From: an uncultured Verrucomicrobiales bacterium
Lineage (GTDB): Bacteria > Verrucomicrobiota > Verrucomicrobiia > Verrucomicrobiales > Akkermansiaceae
DNA: 64,000 bases
Assembly: GCA_947039485.1 (NCBI GenBank)
Contig: CAMQZC010000014.1
Location: 1 to 64,000, forward strand
Direction of reading: 5' to 3'
In this document: positions 8,584 to 18,732 of the stretch, in pieces
Layout of the letters: each line of letters starts with the position of its first letter
Position numbering within the stretch: position 1 is the stretch's first letter
The notes under the pieces: model-generated
The model's database searches: none
Told to the model about the DNA's origin: nothing
What the model saw: only the letters and a program-made list of their open reading frames with translations
Position numbers and translations under genes: made by a program

Positions 8584-8624
8584 AAAAAAATCGCCCTTTC
8601 TCGCAGGAGAAAGGGCGGTTTTTG
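8584..8624. terminator. Bidirectional intrinsic terminator
   Basis: A perfect 11-bp stem (8592-8602 with 8607-8617, loop GCAG) has an A-run on its left and a T-run on its right. It can end both the rightward topB-transporter-YwaF transcript and the leftward flavodoxin transcript. Confidence 0.9.
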
Positions 8625-8643
8625 TAGAGGATATCTGACAGCT

Positions 8644-9150
8644 TTAGAGAGCCTCCTTGATGGCCTTGACCCAAGCGGCAATGCGCTCGTCAGTCTTCTC
8701 AGGCTCATTCTCCTCATCAATTGCGAGACCGACAAACTTGCCGTCAATCACCGACTCAGATTCATCATACTCGTAGTCGGATGCGTCTACGGCATTGCCA
8801 ATCAAGGTAGCACCAGCAGCTGTTGCCGCATTGGCAATAGCGCTCATCGCGTTGCAGAAGGTGTCCGCATAGCTCGAGGAATCACCCGTGCCAAAGATGG
8901 CAACCTTCTTGCCAGCGAGCGCATCACCTTGGATATTTTCAATGATATCTTCCCAGTCGCTCTGGAGATCGCCGCAGCCCCATGTGGAGGAGCCCAAGAG
9001 AAGCACATCATAGTCAGCCATGTCTTCAATCGAGGCCTCGGAGACGTTTTTTACATCATCCTCAGAGATGCCGAGAGCCTCGGCCAAGCTGTTGGCGAGC
9101 TCTTCTGTGTTGCCCATTGTTGAGCCGAAGAAAATTGCAATTTTACTCAT
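8644..9150 (-). CDS. fld: Flavodoxin
   Basis: A 168-residue flavodoxin, a small soluble FMN protein carrying electrons at low potential. The phosphate-binding loop is GSTMGNTEE at residues 9-17, followed by SSTWGCGDLQSDW (the tryptophan loop next to FMN) and FGTGDSSSYADTFC with a YADTFC-like tyrosine loop. The inserted stretch near residues 120-140 (DASDYEYDESESVIDGKF) marks the long-chain type. Acidic overall, as expected. It is a single gene, convergent with the YwaF-like gene across a shared terminator. Confidence 0.95.
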   Translation of the reverse strand: MSKIAIFFGSTMGNTEELANSLAEALGISEDDVKNVSEASIEDMADYDVLLLGSSTWGCGDLQSDWEDIIENIQGDALAGKKVAIFGTGDSSSYADTFCNAMSAIANAATAAGATLIGNAVDASDYEYDESESVIDGKFVGLAIDEENEPEKTDERIAAWVKAIKEAL

Positions 9151-9263
9151 TGTTCTAATTGTTTTATTGTTGAATTGGCAAAATGAAGTCCTGCCGCTGT
9201 TAGTCTAGTATAACTTTGGCGTTCTTGTCAAGTGTCATCATATAAAATATGAGAAATTAGCTC

Positions 9264-10493
9264 TTAGAGCTCAGAGATAACGCAGCGCAGGATGGCGAGA
9301 CCCTCACGCAGGGTCTCATCGCTGATCGTGAGGGCAGGGATGATGCGTAGCGTATCAGGGCCAGCAGGGCAGCAGAGCAGCCCTGCCTCGCGGCAGAGGT
9401 TGTTGAGATAGACTGAGGGCAGGCTACCAGCAGGTAGCTCAAAGCTCGCAGGCTTGAGCGCAACACCCAGCAGCAGCCCCTCACCACGTATACCTTGAAT
9501 AGGCAGCAACTGCCAGCTCATAATTTCCTGCTTGATACGCTCGCTAATCACAGCTGCGCGTGCAGGGAGATTCTGACTGACAATCTGCTCAATCACCGCC
9601 AGCGCAGCAGCGCAGGCGAGAGGATTACCACCAAAGGTGGAGCCATGAGAGCCAGCATCCATGATAGAGTAGAGAGGATTGCCAGCCTCGTCAGTGGCGC
9701 GATCACCAATCCAGAAGCAGCCAATGGGGAAGCCACCACCCAGTCCCTTAGCGCAGGAAATGAGGTCAGGCTTGATCTCAGGCGCGATGGACTGCCAGCC
9801 CATCATCGTGCCACAGCGGCCAAAGCCACACTGCACCTCATCAATCATGAGCAGCAAATCATGCTCGCGGCAGAGCTCAGCTGCCGCACGTAAAAACTCA
9901 GGAGTAGCCGCGTAGACACCGCCTTCACCCTGTACAGGCTCCAGCAAGATACCGCAGGTCTTCTCCGTGATTGAGGAGCGCAGGCTCTCAATATTATTAT
10001 AAATAGCATAGCGGAAGCCCTCGAGCAGGGGACTAAACTCCTGTTGAATCTTCTCCTGCCCCGTGGCTGCCATCGCGCCTAGCGTGCGGCCGTGGAAGCT
10101 CTGCTTAAAGCTAATAACCTCATAGCGAGGCTGGCCATTGCTCATCGGGCGGCGGTGACCAAATCGGCGAGCCGTCTTAATGATACCATCATTGGATTCT
10201 GCACCCGAGTTAGAGAAAAAGACCTTGCCGGGCAAAGCGATGACATCCTCAACGATACGCTTGGCGAGCAGCTCTTGCTGCTCAATACCGTAGAGGTTGG
10301 AGCAGTGCATCAGTGTGCCTGCTTGTCGCGAGATAGCCTCTACCTGAGCAGGGTGGCAGTGACCGAGGCTACAGGTAGCAATACCTGCGCAAAAGTCGAC
10401 ATAAACTTTGCCCTCTGTATCATAGAGGTAAGAACCCTCGCCCTTAGCCATCGTGATGGGGGCGCGTGCATATGTGGGAAGTACAAAACTCAT
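9264..10493 (-). CDS. argD: Acetylornithine aminotransferase-type class III transaminase
   Basis: A 409-residue class III PLP aminotransferase. Landmarks are DFCAGIATCSLGHCHP, the phosphate-binding SNSGAESND, FHGRTLGA, LEPVQGEGGV, MIDEVQCGFGR, and CAKGLGGG with the PLP-binding Lys249, then STFGGNPLACAAALAV. These fit N-acetylornithine aminotransferase, which makes N-acetylornithine from the semialdehyde in arginine synthesis, sometimes doubling as succinyldiaminopimelate aminotransferase in lysine synthesis. Related gamma-aminobutyrate or ornithine aminotransferases cannot be fully excluded without a tree. It is transcribed divergently from cas3; no other arg gene is nearby. Confidence 0.85.
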   Translation of the reverse strand: MSFVLPTYARAPITMAKGEGSYLYDTEGKVYVDFCAGIATCSLGHCHPAQVEAISRQAGTLMHCSNLYGIEQQELLAKRIVEDVIALPGKVFFSNSGAESNDGIIKTARRFGHRRPMSNGQPRYEVISFKQSFHGRTLGAMAATGQEKIQQEFSPLLEGFRYAIYNNIESLRSSITEKTCGILLEPVQGEGGVYAATPEFLRAAAELCREHDLLLMIDEVQCGFGRCGTMMGWQSIAPEIKPDLISCAKGLGGGFPIGCFWIGDRATDEAGNPLYSIMDAGSHGSTFGGNPLACAAALAVIEQIVSQNLPARAAVISERIKQEIMSWQLLPIQGIRGEGLLLGVALKPASFELPAGSLPSVYLNNLCREAGLLCCPAGPDTLRIIPALTISDETLREGLAILRCVISEL

Positions 10494-10644
10494 AAGAGGG
10501 CTAATGTACTCTCAGCAGAAGCAGCTGTCAATACTTTTAGATACAGAAAGCCCATATCTGTAGAAATCTGATATAGGATAAACTTAGCAACGAAAGCACT
10601 TGGCTTTGCGGCTTCGTTTTGTTAGGATGAGGAAATATTAGAAC

Positions 10645-12930
10645 ATGAACTCATCAACTCGCATTTACGCGCACACTTTGCCCGAGCATGGGGAGGAGGC
10701 CTGGGAGCTACTCTATGGAGATACTGGTCACGCAAAGCGCGTCGCAGAGCTCTGCTCACAATTCACCTCGGTGCTCACGCCTCAAAACACGGAGATATTA
10801 GCTCAATTAGGCTATATCCTCGGCGCCTATCATGATATGGGCAAGGCGGGCGCTGGCTTTCAGAATTATATCAAGAAGTCAGCCGCTGGATTAGCGGCAC
10901 AATCTGTCGATCACAAGAGCGCTGCTGCCAAGTGGGCGGCTGCGCAGAAATCTCCATGGGATAGCATCTTGCCCTATGTCTTTGATGGGCACCACTCGGG
11001 GCTGCCTTATGGTGTTAGATTATGGGACAAGCTAGATTATTATCAATTGGATGATGCGCTGCTGCAGGTGATGCCTGATGAGATAGGTGACTTGGAATTG
11101 GGGCTAGCGCCTGCTATAATGAATGGCTGCAAGAGTCAGGCTGAGTATGTCTTTGCCTTGAGCTTTTTTGTGCGAATGCTCCACTCCTGCCTCATTGATG
11201 CAGACTGGCTGGCTACAGAGCAATTCATGGAATCAGACAGGGCTGATGCACGGGCTCAAAAGCCCTATGATTCGATAGGCACGCTCTCCGCTCGCCTTGA
11301 GTTGGCAATCGCCAAGAAAGTGCAGGGGGCAACTGGGCTCATCAATGAGCTGCGATCAGAGATTCACACAGCTTCTTACGCCGCCGCCGCGAGACCCGCG
11401 GGCGTCTATCGCTTGAATGTCCCCACCGGGGGAGGTAAGACACTCTCATCACTGAGCTTTGCCTTGCGTCATGCTCAACAACATGGGCTGCAGCGCGTGA
11501 TCTATGTGATACCATACACGAGTATCATTGAGCAGACGGTTAGCGAGTTTCGCAAGATACTGGGAGAAGATCAGGTGTTAGAGCACCATAGCAATCTCTC
11601 GGAGCTCTCAGACACTGATATAAATCGATTTGCTTCGGAGAATTGGGATGCTCCGCTCATTGTCACGACCAATGTGCAGTTCTTCGAGTCCCTCTTCTCT
11701 CATCGCAACAAATCTGCGCGCAAGCTGCATAACATAGCGCGCAGCGTCATCATCTTTGATGAGGTTCAAACGCTGCCATGCGACTTCTTGGCTCCCTGCC
11801 TAGCTGCGATGAAAACGCTGCAGCGTGATTATGGGGCAAGCCTTGTCCTCTGTACAGCCACGCAGCCTGCGCTGATGAATCGAGCTGAACACAATTTTGA
11901 GATAGGCTGGGATAGCCAGCAGCTTAGTTCATTGCTAGGAGATGAATTAGAGCAACGACTTGCCGCTGAGATGAAGCGCGTTGAGATCGAGCTGCTAGGC
12001 ACGATCTCAATGCCTGAGCTGACGACACATTTTGCACAAAGCGGACTAGAATCAGCCCTATTTATTGTGAATCTGACACGGCAGGCGCAGGACTTGTATC
12101 AGTCTTTGTCGGATATGTACCCTCAGGAGGCACTCTACCACCTCTCCGCTCGCATGTGCCCAGCACATCGCGCACGCCAGCTAGAGGCGCTGCGCGCACG
12201 CTTGGCAGCAGGGCTAGCGACGATACTCGTGGCGACGCGCGTCGTTGAGGCTGGCGTGGATATATCCTTCCCCACCGTCTACCGAGATCGCTGTGGTTTG
12301 GATTCTCTGGCACAGTCGGCAGGTCGCTGCAATCGGCATGGGGAGCTAGCCTGCGGCTATACCTATGCCTTTAGCGCGGCAGAGCAGGAGTATAAGCTGC
12401 CCTTGAGTTTTGTTGATTTATCAGCCGGAGCTATCGCGCTGCGTGATGTGATTGATCTTTATGGTGCGGATGACCTACTCTCAGGAGGCAAGGTAGATGA
12501 GTATTTTAAACGCTACTACGCGGCGCATAGCGCGAGTGGGTCCGCGTGGGATAGACATGCGATACTATCCGAGTCTATACCGAGCAGCGTACGCGCGCTA
12601 AAGGCTATTAACTACCCTGAGATTGGGGATAAGTTTAAGCTCATCCCAGCGGGACAGCATGCCGTGATGATGCCCTATGGAGAGGATGCTCGCCTTCTCC
12701 GCGTGCAATTGCTGCAGCTTCAATCACTTGGGGTGATGCCGAGTAGGTTAATCTATCGTCGAGTAGCACGCTGCAGTGTGAATGTTTATGCGAGTGAGTA
12801 TGCTCAGCTTCGTCCACGCTGCGAGTGTATCCACAAGGAGGCTGATATCTGGATGCTGTCGCAAGATGGTAGCTACGACGAGTCCATCGGGCTGATGCGA
12901 GAGGTGGATGATATGAACTACATCTTCTAA
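10645..12930 (+). CDS. cas3: Cas3 nuclease-helicase, type I-C
   Basis: A 761-residue Cas3 with an N-terminal HD nuclease and a C-terminal superfamily 2 helicase; it is recruited by the Cascade complex to unwind and degrade target DNA. The HD domain shows GHAKRVAEL near residue 28, the HDMGK motif at 63-67, and DGHHSGLPYG near 114. Helicase motifs are TGGGKT at 261-266 (Walker A), DEVQ at 372-375 (Walker B), CTATQPAL, and VATRVVEAGVDISF...SAGRCNRHGE. All catalytic motifs look intact. It opens the cas operon, is followed by about 90 bases before cas5c, and is divergent from argD. Confidence 0.95.
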   Translation: MNSSTRIYAHTLPEHGEEAWELLYGDTGHAKRVAELCSQFTSVLTPQNTEILAQLGYILGAYHDMGKAGAGFQNYIKKSAAGLAAQSVDHKSAAAKWAAAQKSPWDSILPYVFDGHHSGLPYGVRLWDKLDYYQLDDALLQVMPDEIGDLELGLAPAIMNGCKSQAEYVFALSFFVRMLHSCLIDADWLATEQFMESDRADARAQKPYDSIGTLSARLELAIAKKVQGATGLINELRSEIHTASYAAAARPAGVYRLNVPTGGGKTLSSLSFALRHAQQHGLQRVIYVIPYTSIIEQTVSEFRKILGEDQVLEHHSNLSELSDTDINRFASENWDAPLIVTTNVQFFESLFSHRNKSARKLHNIARSVIIFDEVQTLPCDFLAPCLAAMKTLQRDYGASLVLCTATQPALMNRAEHNFEIGWDSQQLSSLLGDELEQRLAAEMKRVEIELLGTISMPELTTHFAQSGLESALFIVNLTRQAQDLYQSLSDMYPQEALYHLSARMCPAHRARQLEALRARLAAGLATILVATRVVEAGVDISFPTVYRDRCGLDSLAQSAGRCNRHGELACGYTYAFSAAEQEYKLPLSFVDLSAGAIALRDVIDLYGADDLLSGGKVDEYFKRYYAAHSASGSAWDRHAILSESIPSSVRALKAINYPEIGDKFKLIPAGQHAVMMPYGEDARLLRVQLLQLQSLGVMPSRLIYRRVARCSVNVYASEYAQLRPRCECIHKEADIWMLSQDGSYDESIGLMREVDDMNYIF

Positions 12931-13023
12931 CATGTGATTAATATGCGCACATCACAATAATAATACTCGCATTCCAATGCGGTTTTGGTAGTATTAACAG
13001 TGATCGATGAAATTAATGAACTT

Positions 13024-13779
13024 ATGACTTTTACTTACGGTATCAAACTCCATGTATGGGGAGATTATGCATGCTTCACACGCCCCGAGCTCAAATCGGA
13101 GCGCATGAGCTATGAGGTAATCACACCCTCCGCGGCACGCGGTATTCTCTCGGCAATCTATTGGAAGCCAGAGTTCAACTGGGTGGTAGATCGTGTCCAC
13201 GTGCTCGCCCCTATTAACTTTACTCAGGTGAGACGCAATGAGCTAGGTAGCAAAATAGTTGCCCCCTCAAAGGCTGTGATGACAGGAGATAAGCAGGCTA
13301 AACTTGGCATCTTTATTGAGGAAGAACGACAGCAGCGTGCCTCAACCTTGCTCTGCAATGTATCCTACGTGATCGAGGCCCATGTGGAGCTCGCCGCTCA
13401 GGAGTCTGGGGCAAACTCTGTCGCAAAGCATCTGGAGATGTTCAAGCGTCGAGCCCGCAAGGGGCAGTGCTTTCACAGCCCCTGCCTTGGTACGCGTGAG
13501 TTGATGGCCATGTTTGACTTGATCGAGGATGAGGCCTCAATGCCAGCCTCTCGCCTCCCCGATAATCAACGTAACCGAGGCTTGGGTCTCATGCTCCATG
13601 ACATGCTCTATCATGACTGCGCCCCCAAGACAAAGGGAGCCATCGAGATTGTCGACCATGAGAAAAGCAGCGCTGATAAACGCTGCTACAAGAAGGTTGT
13701 TGCCACGCCACAGTTCTTTATGGCGGAGCTTGTTGATGGCGTGATGAGCGTCCCCCCCTTAAACCAAAGCCTGAGTTGA
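13024..13779 (+). CDS. cas5c: Cas5c, type I-C pre-crRNA endonuclease subunit
   Basis: 251 residues. MTFTYGIKLHVWGDYACF followed by FTRPELKSERMSYEVITPSAARGILSAIYWKP is the Cas5d/Cas5c signature. In type I-C systems, which lack Cas6, this protein cuts the precursor crRNA at each repeat hairpin and then stays in the complex bound to the 5' handle. The frame is open from 12985, but the ATG at 13024 gives the conserved N-terminus. The stop TGA directly abuts the ATG of cas8c, so the two are translationally coupled. Confidence 0.93.
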   Translation: MTFTYGIKLHVWGDYACFTRPELKSERMSYEVITPSAARGILSAIYWKPEFNWVVDRVHVLAPINFTQVRRNELGSKIVAPSKAVMTGDKQAKLGIFIEEERQQRASTLLCNVSYVIEAHVELAAQESGANSVAKHLEMFKRRARKGQCFHSPCLGTRELMAMFDLIEDEASMPASRLPDNQRNRGLGLMLHDMLYHDCAPKTKGAIEIVDHEKSSADKRCYKKVVATPQFFMAELVDGVMSVPPLNQSLS

Positions 13780-15630
13780 ATGATGATGTTAGCAGAATTA
13801 AACAAGCTCTACAAGAGGCTGATAGATGCAGGTGAGCCATTGGCCACAAAAGGGCGTAGCTTGCAAAAAATAAGCTTTTGCATCGTGATCAATGAAAAGG
13901 GAGAACTCGTCGGGATTGATAGCGTGCTCCAAGAGAAGCTGACCCCAAAAAAAGATAAAAAGGGGGTCGTATCCTATAGCTCAACGATGATTTCCGGTAG
14001 CTGTATGATGCTGGGTAGCGCAAAACCATCAGGCGCAGGTATCAACCCCTGCTTCTTATGGGATAATGCTGCCTATCTACTCGGTTATGTTGACCCGACA
14101 AGTCCAGAGAAAGACAAGGCACGCGCAAAGCGAGCCTTTGAGGAGAGCCGGCGCAAGCATCTCTCTGTTGAGTCGCAGGTGAACCACCCTGACTTTTCCG
14201 CCGTCTGCCGCTTCCTTGAGTCTTGGAGTCCTGATGAGGCTGATGCGACGCTAGGAGATAAGATTGATTTGCTGGGGAGCAATGGCGTATTTCGCATCCA
14301 GAGCTCTATTCATGACTTTATTCATCAGTTGCCCCAGATTCAGACCCTTTGGGATAGTACCTTAGCAGAAAGCTGGGCAGGCCCCAAAAAAGCCCAAGCA
14401 GAGCATGGCACCTGTCTTGTAACAGGGCAAAAAGGTCCTTTAGCGATCTTGCATGACCCCGCCATCAAGGGGGTTATTGGAGCTCAGAGCTCGGGCGCAA
14501 AGCTAGTCTCCTACAACTGCTCATCCTTTACATCCTACGCAAAGGAGCAGGGAACCAATGCACCTGTCTCGGAAGAAGCCGCCTTTGGCTATTGTAATGT
14601 GCTCAATTACCTTTTGAACCGCAAATTGAGCCGCCAGCGGCTAGGGGATACCACCATGGTCTTTTGGACAGATGCCCCCCAAGCCCTCGAGTCCTCGTAT
14701 CTAAGCGGTTTTGCCGCGCTAGCTATAGACCCAGAGGACGATGGATCAATCCAAGAGCTTGATGCAGTGGATGAAAACCTTACGCGCAGAGTCAAAGAAT
14801 CACTGGAAAAACTCGCGTCAGGATTGCCCGTGCAGAGTCTAGTGTCGGATAGCGAGACGCGCTTCTTTATCCTTGGATTGGCACCCAATGCATCACGTCT
14901 CTCTATACGGTTTTATGAGGAGTCGCGCCTAACGGATTTCTTGGAGAATGTCCAGCGACACTACCTCGATATGCAGTTGCAGCCGCGATCCGCGAAGTTC
15001 AACGATCCAAAAATGATTAGTCCCTTCATGATTCTGCGCCAGACCGTGCGAGACGTCAAGGAGATGCCCTCGATGTATGGCTCAGCCCTGCTGCGCTCCA
15101 TCCTGCTGGGTCGACCTTATCCAGACGTGATAGCTCAGGCAATCATCCGTCGCATCAAAACAGATTTTAATATCAACTACAAGCGCGTAGCCTTTCTCAA
15201 GGCTTGGCTTATCCGTCGCCCAAGTGGCAATACAAATAACAATACAATTAGCATCATGCTTGATAAAACAAATACGAACACTGGCTATGTGCTCGGTCGG
15301 CTCTTTGCCACCCTGCTCAAGACACAGGAGGACGCTCTCCCCAATCTCAACCGCACAATACGAGAGAGCTGCTTCTCAGGCGCATCAAGCTCACCGCGTA
15401 GCGTCTTCCCCCGCATTATGAAAACCTATGCCCATCACCTCAAAAAAATTGAGAACAGGGGCCGAGTCATCACACGTGAGAAACTCATGGCTGAGATATG
15501 CGCCATGATCGACAACTTCCCCCCTCATCTTAACCTTGAGCAGCAAGGCATGTTCTCCATTGGCTTTTACCACCAAATGCAGGACTTTTATATCCCGAAA
15601 GAAGATAAAATGGAAAAACCACAAATCTAA
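13780..15630 (+). CDS. cas8c: Cas8c (Csd1) large subunit of the type I-C complex
   Basis: A 616-residue Csd1/Cas8c, the large subunit that reads the PAM and opens the target duplex. Recognised from position between cas5c and cas7, length, and family stretches such as the N-terminal KISFCIVINEKGELVGID, a SGSCMMLGSAKPSGAGINPCFLWDN segment giving a Y-L-L-G-Y pattern, NVLNYLLN, MVFWTD, and the C-terminal QGMFSIGFYHQ. It starts immediately after the cas5c stop. Type I-C Cas8c genes are known to carry an internal start that makes a separate small subunit (Cas11c); I did not identify that start here with confidence. Confidence 0.93.
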   Translation: MMMLAELNKLYKRLIDAGEPLATKGRSLQKISFCIVINEKGELVGIDSVLQEKLTPKKDKKGVVSYSSTMISGSCMMLGSAKPSGAGINPCFLWDNAAYLLGYVDPTSPEKDKARAKRAFEESRRKHLSVESQVNHPDFSAVCRFLESWSPDEADATLGDKIDLLGSNGVFRIQSSIHDFIHQLPQIQTLWDSTLAESWAGPKKAQAEHGTCLVTGQKGPLAILHDPAIKGVIGAQSSGAKLVSYNCSSFTSYAKEQGTNAPVSEEAAFGYCNVLNYLLNRKLSRQRLGDTTMVFWTDAPQALESSYLSGFAALAIDPEDDGSIQELDAVDENLTRRVKESLEKLASGLPVQSLVSDSETRFFILGLAPNASRLSIRFYEESRLTDFLENVQRHYLDMQLQPRSAKFNDPKMISPFMILRQTVRDVKEMPSMYGSALLRSILLGRPYPDVIAQAIIRRIKTDFNINYKRVAFLKAWLIRRPSGNTNNNTISIMLDKTNTNTGYVLGRLFATLLKTQEDALPNLNRTIRESCFSGASSSPRSVFPRIMKTYAHHLKKIENRGRVITREKLMAEICAMIDNFPPHLNLEQQGMFSIGFYHQMQDFYIPKEDKMEKPQI

Positions 15631-15680
15631 CTTAAGCAAACAATCAAAAAAATATAACCATACAATAGAACCATACAGAT

Positions 15681-16529
15681 ATGAACAAAATCGACTTTAT
15701 CCTCCTCTTTGACGCCATGGACGCCAACCCCAATGGCGACCCCGATACTGGCAACATGCCCCGCATTGATGCAGAGACCAACATAGGTCTGGTGACCGAT
15801 GTCTGCCTCAAGCGCAAGATTCGCAACTTTGTGAGCCTCGTCAAGCCTGATGAGCCTGGCTATGAAATTTATGTGAAAGAAAAGGCTATCCTCAATAATC
15901 AACACGAGCGTGCCTATAAGGCCAATGGCCTAGATCCGAAGAAAGCCCAAGTAGATAAAGTGCGTAGCTGGATGTGTGAGAACTTCTTTGACATCCGCAG
16001 CTTTGGCGCCGTGATGACCACAGGAGTTAACTGTGGTCAGGTGCGTGGCCCTATACAGCTCTCCTTTGCTCGATCAATTAGTCCTGTGACTCAAATGGAA
16101 TACACCCTCACTCGCTGCGCTGTAACGACCGAAAAGGAAGCAGCAAAGCAAGAGGGCGATAATCGTACGATGGGCCGTAAGTTTACCGTCCCCTATGGTC
16201 TCTATATGGCAAAGGGCACGATTAACCCCTTCCTAGCAGAGCAGACGGGCTTTGGCGAGGCGGATTTGGAGCTGCTTAAGGCCGCACTGATCAATCTCTT
16301 TGAGTTTGATGCATCGGCCGCGCGCCCAGCAGGCTCAGTTGTCATGAGGCGCATTATCTTCTTCCATCACGACAGCCAGCTTGGTAATGCCCCAGCACAT
16401 AAGCTCTATGATGCACTGAGCATCACCCTCAAGCCAGATGTGGTTTTCCCTCGCTCCATCGCTGACTACGATATTAGCCTGAGTGCTGAGTTGCCAGCTG
16501 GAATCCGCGTTGAGGAGCTCCTCGACTAA
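15681..16529 (+). CDS. cas7: Cas7 (Csd2) backbone subunit, type I-C
   Basis: A 282-residue Csd2/Cas7, several copies of which line the crRNA in the Cascade backbone. The N-terminus [25 protein letters not shown] and the stretch [31 protein letters not shown] with its glycine-rich turns are characteristic. The C-terminal part has the expected [10 protein letters not shown] segment. It lies 50 bases after cas8c and 17 bases before cas4. Intact and of normal length. Confidence 0.95.
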   Translation: MNKIDFILLFDAMDANPNGDPDTGNMPRIDAETNIGLVTDVCLKRKIRNFVSLVKPDEPGYEIYVKEKAILNNQHERAYKANGLDPKKAQVDKVRSWMCENFFDIRSFGAVMTTGVNCGQVRGPIQLSFARSISPVTQMEYTLTRCAVTTEKEAAKQEGDNRTMGRKFTVPYGLYMAKGTINPFLAEQTGFGEADLELLKAALINLFEFDASAARPAGSVVMRRIIFFHHDSQLGNAPAHKLYDALSITLKPDVVFPRSIADYDISLSAELPAGIRVEELLD

Positions 16530-16546
16530 GAACCACGCCTGCCATC

Positions 16547-17182
16547 ATGATGGATGAGGACTATATACCACTCTCCGCGCTGCAGCACGCCATGTTCTGC
16601 CCGCGGCAGTGTGCCCTCATTCACCGTGATGCGCTCTGGCGCGAGAATGCCCTGACAACTATGGGCAAGCTTGAGCACCAACGTGTGGATGAGGGGCGAG
16701 ATAGCCGCTGTGGCGATAGGCTCACAGCGCGCTCAATACGCCTCGTTAGCCATCGCTTGCTGATACATGGCCTATCTGATGTTGTGGAGTACCAATACGC
16801 CCCTAATTCTGAGCGGATCGAGTCCATCTATCCCATCGAGTATAAGCATGGGCAGGAGAAGCTGCACCAAGCCGATGCCGTGCAACTCTGTGCCCAAGTA
16901 CTTTGCCTTGAGGAGATGTATGGACTCGATATCAAGCAGGCCTATCTCTTTTACCAGAGTACAAGACGGCGGCTTGAGGTTGTGATGGATGATAGCTTGC
17001 GCCGACTCACCGAGGATTGTATCAACAAAACGCGTGCACTACTCAGCTCACCCAAGCTACCAGCAGCGCAGCGCCAAAGCAGCTGTGAGGCCTGCTCTCT
17101 AGAGAGCGACTGCCTACCTCTCAAATCGACAAAAGCAGCCTCTGAATATAACCTAAGAGCATTTTCGCTTAGCGATAACTAA
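16547..17182 (+). CDS. cas4: Cas4 exonuclease involved in spacer acquisition
   Basis: A 211-residue Cas4, a RecB-family nuclease with an iron-sulphur cluster that helps select and trim prespacers with the correct PAM. Visible are the first cluster cysteine in MFCPRQCALIH, the nuclease core EYKHGQ with HQADAVQLCAQ, and the C-terminal CEAC...C cluster. The start has two adjacent ATG codons (16547 and 16550). It lies between cas7 and cas1, the standard I-C position. Confidence 0.94.
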   Translation: MMDEDYIPLSALQHAMFCPRQCALIHRDALWRENALTTMGKLEHQRVDEGRDSRCGDRLTARSIRLVSHRLLIHGLSDVVEYQYAPNSERIESIYPIEYKHGQEKLHQADAVQLCAQVLCLEEMYGLDIKQAYLFYQSTRRRLEVVMDDSLRRLTEDCINKTRALLSSPKLPAAQRQSSCEACSLESDCLPLKSTKAASEYNLRAFSLSDN

Positions 17183-17203
17183 GATTTTATAACCGATGAT
17201 ACG

Positions 17204-18226
17204 ATGAAGAAACACCTCAATACCCTCTATCTTACACGAGAGGAGAGCTATCTGAGCCTAGATGGCGAGACGGTGAGTATACGTGTGCAAAAGGAGAAAG
17301 CCGTACGTATCCCCCTGCACAATCTAGAGGCCATCATGTGCTTTGCGTGGGATTGCATGGCCACACCTCAGCTGATGGCAAAATGTGCAGAGAAGGGCAT
17401 ATGCCTGAGTTTTTGCAATCCCAATGGGCGCTTGCTCTGTCGCATCACAGGCTTTAGCCATGGTAATGTGCTGCTGCGCCGCCAGCAGTACCGCCTAGCA
17501 GACGATGCCGCTGGTGCATTGAGTGTCGCTAGAAATATGGTTGCGGCCAAGATACTCAACTCCCGCACTCTCTTGCAGCGTGCTGTCCGTGACAACGCCC
17601 AGCTTGCAGGGCCTCTGCAAAGACCAATCATGCACATGGCAGCAGCCGTACACGATGCGAGGCGGGCCCAGGATGCGGCCTCACTTCTAGGGGTGGAGGG
17701 TCATGCAGCCGAGCTGTACTTCTCCGCATTCTCTCATCTCAGCACTAATCCTGAGATGCGTTTTGTAAAGCGCTCGCGTCGACCACCGAAAGACGCAATC
17801 AATGCACTGCTCTCATTTGTCTATGCAATTTTGGCTCAGGATTGTCGATCAGCCGCTGAGGCCTGCGGGCTGGATGCCGCAGTAGGGATGTATCATAAAG
17901 ACCGCCCGGGTAGAGCCAGCTTAGCTCTAGATTTGATGGAGGAGTTGCGATCTCCTTTGGGGGATAGGATGGTGCTTAGTTTGGTAAATAGGAGGCAAAT
18001 TAAACTCTCAGACTTTGATGTCGATGCGGCTGGGGCCTATTCACTCAAGGATGGCGCCAGACGTGAGCTATTGAAGTCATGGCAAGAGCGTAAGCAGCGC
18101 GAGATTCATCACCCATTTTTGCAGGATAAAATAACAATAGGCATGATAGCCCACATTCAAGCAAGACTGCTTGCGCAGCACATACGAGGAGCGCTAGATG
18201 AGTATCCTCCCATGATTTGGAAATAA
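17204..18226 (+). CDS. cas1: Cas1 integrase, type I-C
   Basis: A 340-residue Cas1, the integrase that inserts new spacers at the leader end together with Cas2. Landmarks are LTREESYLSLDGE, IPLHNLEAIMCF, AELYFSAFSHL (metal-binding Glu), and MYHKDRPGRASLALDLMEELR carrying the catalytic His and acidic residues. Length and motifs are intact, so acquisition should be possible. It is 21 bases from both cas4 and cas2. Confidence 0.96.
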   Translation: MKKHLNTLYLTREESYLSLDGETVSIRVQKEKAVRIPLHNLEAIMCFAWDCMATPQLMAKCAEKGICLSFCNPNGRLLCRITGFSHGNVLLRRQQYRLADDAAGALSVARNMVAAKILNSRTLLQRAVRDNAQLAGPLQRPIMHMAAAVHDARRAQDAASLLGVEGHAAELYFSAFSHLSTNPEMRFVKRSRRPPKDAINALLSFVYAILAQDCRSAAEACGLDAAVGMYHKDRPGRASLALDLMEELRSPLGDRMVLSLVNRRQIKLSDFDVDAAGAYSLKDGARRELLKSWQERKQREIHHPFLQDKITIGMIAHIQARLLAQHIRGALDEYPPMIWK

Positions 18227-18247
18227 GCTAGAGATGGGAATCAAAAG

Positions 18248-18538
18248 ATGCTATATTTAATCAGCTACGATGTGTCAACACAGAGCAAGAAGGGTGCAGC
18301 TCGCCTGCGGCGCATCGCTAAGTTATGTGAGGATTACGGTGTGCGAGTGCAGAACTCAGTCTTTGAATGTGAGATGAGTTATGATATCTATCTAGTGATG
18401 CGAGATAAGCTCAGTGAGCTCATGGAGCCCAAGGAGGATAGTTTGCGTATTTACCCGATGGGCAAAGGAGGACGCAAGCGCGTGATTCATCTTGGGCTAG
18501 ATCGCTCAATAGATATGGATGCCCCGTTGTTATTTTAG
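18248..18538 (+). CDS. cas2: Cas2, type I-C
   Basis: A 96-residue Cas2, the structural dimer that bridges two Cas1 dimers in the acquisition complex. The ferredoxin-like core shows LISYDVST, the RLRRIAKLCEDYGVRVQNSVFEC stretch, and YPMGKGG. It is the last gene of the cas operon and is followed directly by the leader of the repeat array. Confidence 0.95.
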   Translation: MLYLISYDVSTQSKKGAARLRRIAKLCEDYGVRVQNSVFECEMSYDIYLVMRDKLSELMEPKEDSLRIYPMGKGGRKRVIHLGLDRSIDMDAPLLF

Positions 18539-18732
18539 TTTTTTTCGCTTCAGCGCGAAAGGGTAGCTGTGCCGAATTTGCGGGGAGATTCGCGGAGGGT
18601 TGCATCTTGCTTACCATATGTAGTTTGATAGATCCTGATAAATAATAGAAGCCTGTAGTTCCGATAGGAATTATGAGCTTCGCGGATTCAATGTGACTTG
18701 ATGTTGACTATCTATTGTGTTACTATATGGCT
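18539..18732 (+). promoter_or_regulatory. CRISPR leader with array-proximal promoter
   Basis: This AT-rich 194-base stretch between cas2 and the first repeat holds no gene. A short hairpin (TTTCGC/GCGAAA) follows the cas2 stop. A promoter-like TTGATG (18698-18703), 17 bases, TACTAT (18721-18726) would start transcription at about 18733, the first base of the array. New spacers are expected to enter at this end. Confidence 0.6.
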